From Flammulina velutipes (taxonomy: Eukaryota; Basidiomycota; Agaricomycetes; Agaricales; Physalacriaceae), in the NCBI GenBank assembly GCA_011800155.1, contig CM022368.1, positions 1,550,001 through 1,614,000 of the forward strand: DNA of 64,000 nt. The letters are read 5' to 3'. The notes under the pieces are model-generated. The model searched no databases, had not been told where the DNA came from, and saw only the letters and a program-made list of their open reading frames with translations. The position numbers and the translations under genes were made by a program. Shown here one piece after another: positions 59,621 through 64,000 of the stretch (position 1 is the stretch's first letter; every line of letters begins with the position of its first letter).

Positions 59621-60900
59621 TTGTGTCTCGTGTATATTTATCTCAGTAAAAATTGTATATTTTGTCATTATCTTCTGCGTCACAACAACTGTTTATATAA
59701 GCTACCGATGTTGAAATGGGTGGCCTCGATCTCTACGCTAACGGGAAGCTTTGCATTGATTTAGCAGCCTGCGCATGCCATATCGTACCTATGGCATACC
59801 ACATTTATGAAAGAGAGCATGTCTAGTTGAATTAGGCTTCCTGAATGTGCAGACTGTCACAGAGTATTGAAATCCGATGGCGTGTGAGGCTAGTTAGTGT
59901 TGTAGATAATGGCGCCACACATATCTACGGTCATGTGATATGGTGTGGCTTCTCAATTTCCATTACCATTCAAGGACAGAATCAAGCATGATACGTCTAC
60001 ATTGCTATATTTTACAACATCGACTCGTTATTTTTTAGTTAGGGATACAAAGGATGACACTACAATCATTCGGGTGCCAGACTGAAGGAATGGTTAACAT
60101 CTTTAGCCATTGGTAGAACTCACTGCCTTCGGACTCAGCGAACCTGCAGCCGTGTTCTACGACGTAATGGTTCGACGGTCGACCCATTGCAAGCGTGGAC
60201 TACAATTTCATTGAGCTACCATAAGAGAGACTTCTGGGATTCTGGCAGGAATTCATGCGATCTGTGACGGCAGGGGCGGCGCTGACTTAAATTTGGCCAA
60301 ATATTATGGCGCCCAAAGTGACCACAAATAGGATAAAGTCGAGTTTGAAGAACATGTTTACCGTATGATGGTAGAATGAGTTTCCAGGTGACTTTATCCC
60401 GCGTTCAAAGCATAACTCTTCGGGCTGTGGGTAGGAGAGGGCAACGTAAACTATTGTGTCAGACTGCGAAGAAATCATGTATAGTATTTCACCACCTAAG
60501 GCAGTGGAAGTACACTTTGTGTCGTTATAAGCACCCAGTGGGAAGTATACTTTCGGTTTTAATAAGCACAGCTGTCCAGTGTATCTTTACAATGGGTCGT
60601 GATGGGGCCTGTCCTGTGCCTTGGGCTGTGGGAAATTCCCGCTCTGTCCCTAACACCCGCCCTCTTTCCTCAATAGGCCTATCTCCACATGTTCCCGATT
60701 TAAAGCTCGATCTTGATCGAGTATCTGTTGATCAGGAACTGCACGGAGTGAGTCGCTCGCTGCCTTCTTTTTAGCATTCGTTATATGTCTCGTCATTGTA
60801 GGGGGTAACGCCAGGTATCGGATCGCCACACTCCGGGACACTTAGAATTTCATCAACGAGGGGAACGACTGTAAAGGATGCCCTAGTTGCCAAATCTACA
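59621..60900. other. gene-poor stretch
   Basis: Only short frames are present. One at 60287-60478 (-) ends in a hydrophobic segment (LDFILFVVTLGAIIFGQI) but has no support upstream. AT-rich stretches lie near 59640-60010. No repeat family, transposon or RNA gene was recognised. Confidence 0.4.
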
Positions 60901-61310
60901 ACGAACGCTACACTACGCCTGTGAGAACAAAATGCGATCCTTCCATCTTTTGACTGATCTGGCGTCATCCAGTAGTCTCTCTCTGGCTTCCTGTCCTGCC
61001 TGCCACCGTGCTCGGAGACCGTCCACCTGAGCATTACAGATATCACATTCTAGAGTTGGGTCAGCCGTATATAGTACCATAGTCTTTTTCACTGACTATG
61101 TTTCGCAGTGAATCGTGTGTTCCCTGCATCCACTGTATCGCCAGCCATCCGAGCACAGCGCTCCCGAATAATGGCCATGGAACGCAATTTCTTCTTCAGC
61201 AGCCTGTCAGACCTACGCTCCAAGGATACGATTCTTGTAGTCTGGGCAGAGTAACGTCCGGGTTGCAGCAACACAAAGTCGTCTCGGAGATCCATGCTAG
61301 AACGGAGTAA
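60771..61310 (-). CDS. possible small hypothetical gene
   Basis: Minus-strand frames here look partly protein-like. One exon candidate reads MVLYTADPTLECDICNAQVD, then GLRARWQAGQEARERLLDDA and RSVKRWKDRILFSQA, a Cys pair followed by an amphipathic helix. Upstream, 61089-61295 reads MDLRDDFVLLQPGRYSAQTT, then RRSDRLLKKKLRSMAIIRER. A shared acceptor-like ACATAG lies between them. I could not settle the exon order or the 3' end, and no domain is recognised. Treat the boundaries as approximate. Confidence 0.25.
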
Positions 61311-61703
61311 CTATTCAGCCTTCCCCTTCGATCTTCAAATAACGGGATACTTACGGCGCGCGAGAAATAGAGGGAATGGGCTGGGATGATATTTTGAAAA
61401 ACCTCCTACGCTTTTAACTGGGCAAAGAGGGGAATGTACCGTCGACGCGGGAATTAATAGGACACCGCGAGGGAATTGTACAATTGGAAGACGGTTATAA
61501 CCACAGAGATATATCTTTCCCGCCAACACCCCTATCTATTAACCACTAAACGTGTATATTTATTGCTATGGTTGATATCACGGCGTCTAGCGTCGTAATT
61601 CTTTTACGCGCCACCGGCTGTTCCCACATCGTATGTAGTAAAATCGCTACGTCTCTCTCACAAAAAAATTAAATTGTGAGCCAAGTATACCACAGACAGC
61701 TAT

Positions 61704-62561
61704 CTAAAGCCAACGCTCCATCTCCGCTCGGAAATCATCAGGCAAAGGGCGGGTCGCATGGGCTTGAGGGGGTGATAACGCATGAGCGGAGTCAACGACT
61801 TGGCGTGCGCCCGCTATGCGGCAGGCTTGCGCGTGATCTCCGGCGCAAAACATGACACCGTACTGCGCTTCGAACAGCAGAATCTTATGCTCGATGTTGT
61901 GGCGTGCCACCATGAAGCCCAACCAGGTTAGGACCTTCTACACCAGTTCCTTATGAAAGCGGCGATGCGGTTGAATAAAAACACCTACCTCCACTATGTC
62001 CCGTTGGAGGTCCCTCTTGCGCAACAGAGTGGCCGTAGGCAAGGTGGTCTCATCATACACGGTATTGGGATCGAGGTCCACATCCACGGGCAGCCACCAA
62101 TGGAATTTAGCCACGAAGGTGGCGCTAACTACAGGGTGCCTGTTAGGGCCGAGCGACTTGAAGGTGTAGAATACGCACTGTATATCGCCAACATGTTGGA
62201 CATCTCCAGATCGTTTTTCCCCCAGAGCTTGAGGTAGACATACCACCGCTCCTCCAAGAAAGCTCGGCGTTGCCCAACAAAAGGATAACTGAAAGCGAGA
62301 GAATTTGAGAGGAGATAGGCTGACGGAAAATTGAGACTCACAATCGAGACATGGCCGTCGTTCCCAGAGAGTGATATTAGATAATTTAACACTGATGGCG
62401 TTCGTTAGTGGAGAGATGTCCCACGGTGATAACCAGACAAAATATACATATCGACACGGGGAAACTGAGCTCGTACCTGGCGTGGTGCAGTTACCGTGGT
62501 AATTGCAAGGAAAACATTTATATTTGACAGTCCCCGTCCAGATAGTAGGAGGGATATACAT
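61704..62561 (-). CDS. hypothetical intron-containing gene
   Basis: Several minus-strand segments look like exons of one gene: MYIPPTIWTGTVKYKCFPCN (62561), WERRPCLDCE, YPFVGQRRAFLEERWYVYLK, CVFYTFKSLGPNRHPVVSAT, AKFHWWLPVDVDLDPNTVYD and, after a further intron, MVARHNIEHKILLFEAQYGV. It ends PLPDDFRAEMERWL at 61704. Acceptor- and donor-like sites lie between most segments. The tryptophan-rich middle and C-terminal helical part do not match a domain I know. A protein of about 230 residues is plausible. Confidence 0.4.
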
Positions 62562-62925
62562 GTTTTAGAACACGGGAGTGTTCAATTACCAGAGGAGATG
62601 CATAACATTGTTTGATGTCTCCGTTCCGGTGAAAGACCGGTATGCGCTTAGCCTCACACCAGTACATTTAACAACAAATGTACTCGAATTTAAGATGCCG
62701 GGCCTCTAATAATAGAACAATCGCGCCACCTACAACCTGACACTCTGAATCCCCGTATCTTCGACGGTACAGTCCCACGGCGTCTCGTCTTCAGCTCAAA
62801 TTCTATTCCACTCTTCATCGCTTTCCCTCCCAGCTTTCCATCCACTCACCAGCAGGTAACATTTTATTTGCCTGATACACTTTAACATTAAGAACTCCCT
62901 ATCAGCACCTTCATCATCTATCTCC

Positions 62926-64000
62926 ATGGACGCAAATCCTACTGCTTCCGATCTTCACGCGGTGCCGGACGATGAAGAGGAAAGCACTGACCGGCGCTGG
63001 TGGTCGAACAAGCCACAGCAGGCCTACCTTCTATCGCAGCTACCCGACTACCTCTTGTCTAAGGCTGTGACTGGAGGCACCACTCTATTCTTTCGAAAAA
63101 TTGATACAGAATTTATGACCCGCTGGAGTCCCGCTTCACTCGTTGTTCAGTTCAACCTGTGCCCCCGGGGACCAATCTGGAAAGGCGACTGTCCGTCACT
63201 CTCTCAGGATCTTGCTACGGCGACGAGGAACGAGGTGCCTGACCGGGACACTGAGTACCGACCGGAGGATAGCACCATCACACGTATCCGGAAGGTACAT
63301 TCTTTTCCTTGCTCGCCTTCGTAAAGTACTCAACGGTCTCACCAGCGCCTACGGTGGTTTTTCAACAATCACAATAAAAGCAAACGTATGACTGGTCTCG
63401 CGCCCGCCTTGAAGGAAGCAGAACCTCCAAGACAGCGCGCCCACACAGGTAGAGAGTTGTACTCGATTGATTCCTTTGCCGTTTTCAAAGGGCACTACAA
63501 ACCGATCGCTGAACGGATTCTTCGTCGAGCCAGTCTTATTCGAGTTCTCCAGGAGGCGGGAATTGATGTCACATCTTCACTCGGCCCACCCGGCGACACC
63601 GATCCGGCCTCCGCACTCGAGCTCGAACGTTTGGAACTCCTTGCCTCCACACACCATCTAAAACCCCAGCCTGTGCACCCCCTCACCATCTGCAGCACTG
63701 CCATTCAGCTAGCCTTTGACGCTCTGCCGCTCGCCGAACAAAAACACTACAACGATGCAGCTGAAATGGAGAAAATCGTTGGTGCTTCCACGAGGAAGCA
63801 GCAGAAGGAGCAGCAGAAGAAGCTGAAGCGAGATCCCGAAGCCCCTGCGGAGCCTATTTCTATTGAGTTGTTGAAGCAGTACGCCCATTCCCCGTCGTTT
63901 CTTTGGCCCATTTAACTCATTCTACAGCAATCTAAAGACACTTCCGGTCTATACCCACCAGTTCTTGGAGTCTGTGCTCCAGAAAACTGGACATACCTGT
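62926..64000 (+). CDS. hypothetical protein, cut by the right edge
   Basis: The start reads MDANPTASDLHAVPDDEEES. Exon 1 ends IRK at 63294 and joins across a GTACAT..ACCAG intron to RLRWFFNNHNKSKRM, a basic stretch with a homeodomain-like WFxNH look. The next part includes RELYSIDSFAVFKGHYKPIA, IQLAFDALPLAEQKHYNDAA and a lysine/glutamine-rich helix (RKQQKEQQKKLKRD). An apparent stop near 63915 disappears if GTACGC..CTACAG (63879-63927) is an intron. The frame then continues KHNLKTLPVYTHQFLESVLQ to the edge. The overall pattern resembles large uncharacterised Agaricomycete families. Function is unknown. Confidence 0.55.

Noticed and set aside
59621..62925. Transposable element remnant in the gene-poor right end
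   Set aside because: No terminal repeats, target-site duplication, reverse transcriptase, integrase or transposase motif could be seen.

Overview
The window is nuclear DNA from a filamentous basidiomycete, most likely an Agaricomycete. Nearly every gene is cut by many short introns of about 45-65 nt with GT..AG ends. Genes are packed on both strands with short spacers. The gene set is fungal: an SGNH/CE16-like esterase pair, an L-ornithine N5-monooxygenase, a fused mitochondrial NAD(P) transhydrogenase, and a DUF4470-like protein of a kind I associate with mushroom-forming fungi. No rRNA, tRNA, transposase, retroelement or CRISPR array was recognised. All gene coordinates run from start to stop codon and include introns, and splice sites were read by eye.

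Layout, left to right. 0-10 kb: the 3' end of a tail-anchored protein gene, IMP dehydrogenase, NAD(P) transhydrogenase, ribosomal protein eL34 and a DapA-family aldolase. 10-20 kb: a TruB/Pus4 pseudouridine synthase divergent from an amino acid permease, an HxxxD acyltransferase-like gene, Mediator subunit Med16 and, head to head with it, the first SGNH esterase. 20-28 kb: an NTF2-like protein, a small unknown protein and the elongation factor Spt6. 28-35 kb: the siderophore gene (SidA type) with a GATA-site cluster in its promoter, a cutinase-like secreted esterase, a sphingoid base kinase and a methyltransferase. 35-45 kb: the NatB auxiliary subunit Naa25, the second SGNH esterase, a TPR-DUF4470 gene and an unexplained coding-like stretch. 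45-60 kb: autophagy lipid-transfer protein Atg2, ribosome biogenesis factor Rlp24, Vps55, a second methyltransferase, SAGA subunit Spt8 and SRP54. 60-64 kb: a sparse region with two weak gene models and a hypothetical gene running off the right edge.

Most genes are housekeeping and show no shared pathway. Three parts of RNA polymerase II transcription (Med16, Spt6, Spt8) happen to lie within 40 kb. Four head-to-head pairs have start codons only about 35-67 bp apart, so each pair must share a very short promoter region. The clearest regulatory signal is two exact ATCWGATAA elements plus one near match upstream of the siderophore gene. This fits repression by an iron-sensing GATA factor of the Urbs1/SreA/Fep1 type. 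The most unusual proteins are an SGNH esterase whose GDS motif reads GAS while its paralogue 20 kb away is intact, and a cutinase-like enzyme with an extra segment between its catalytic Asp and His.
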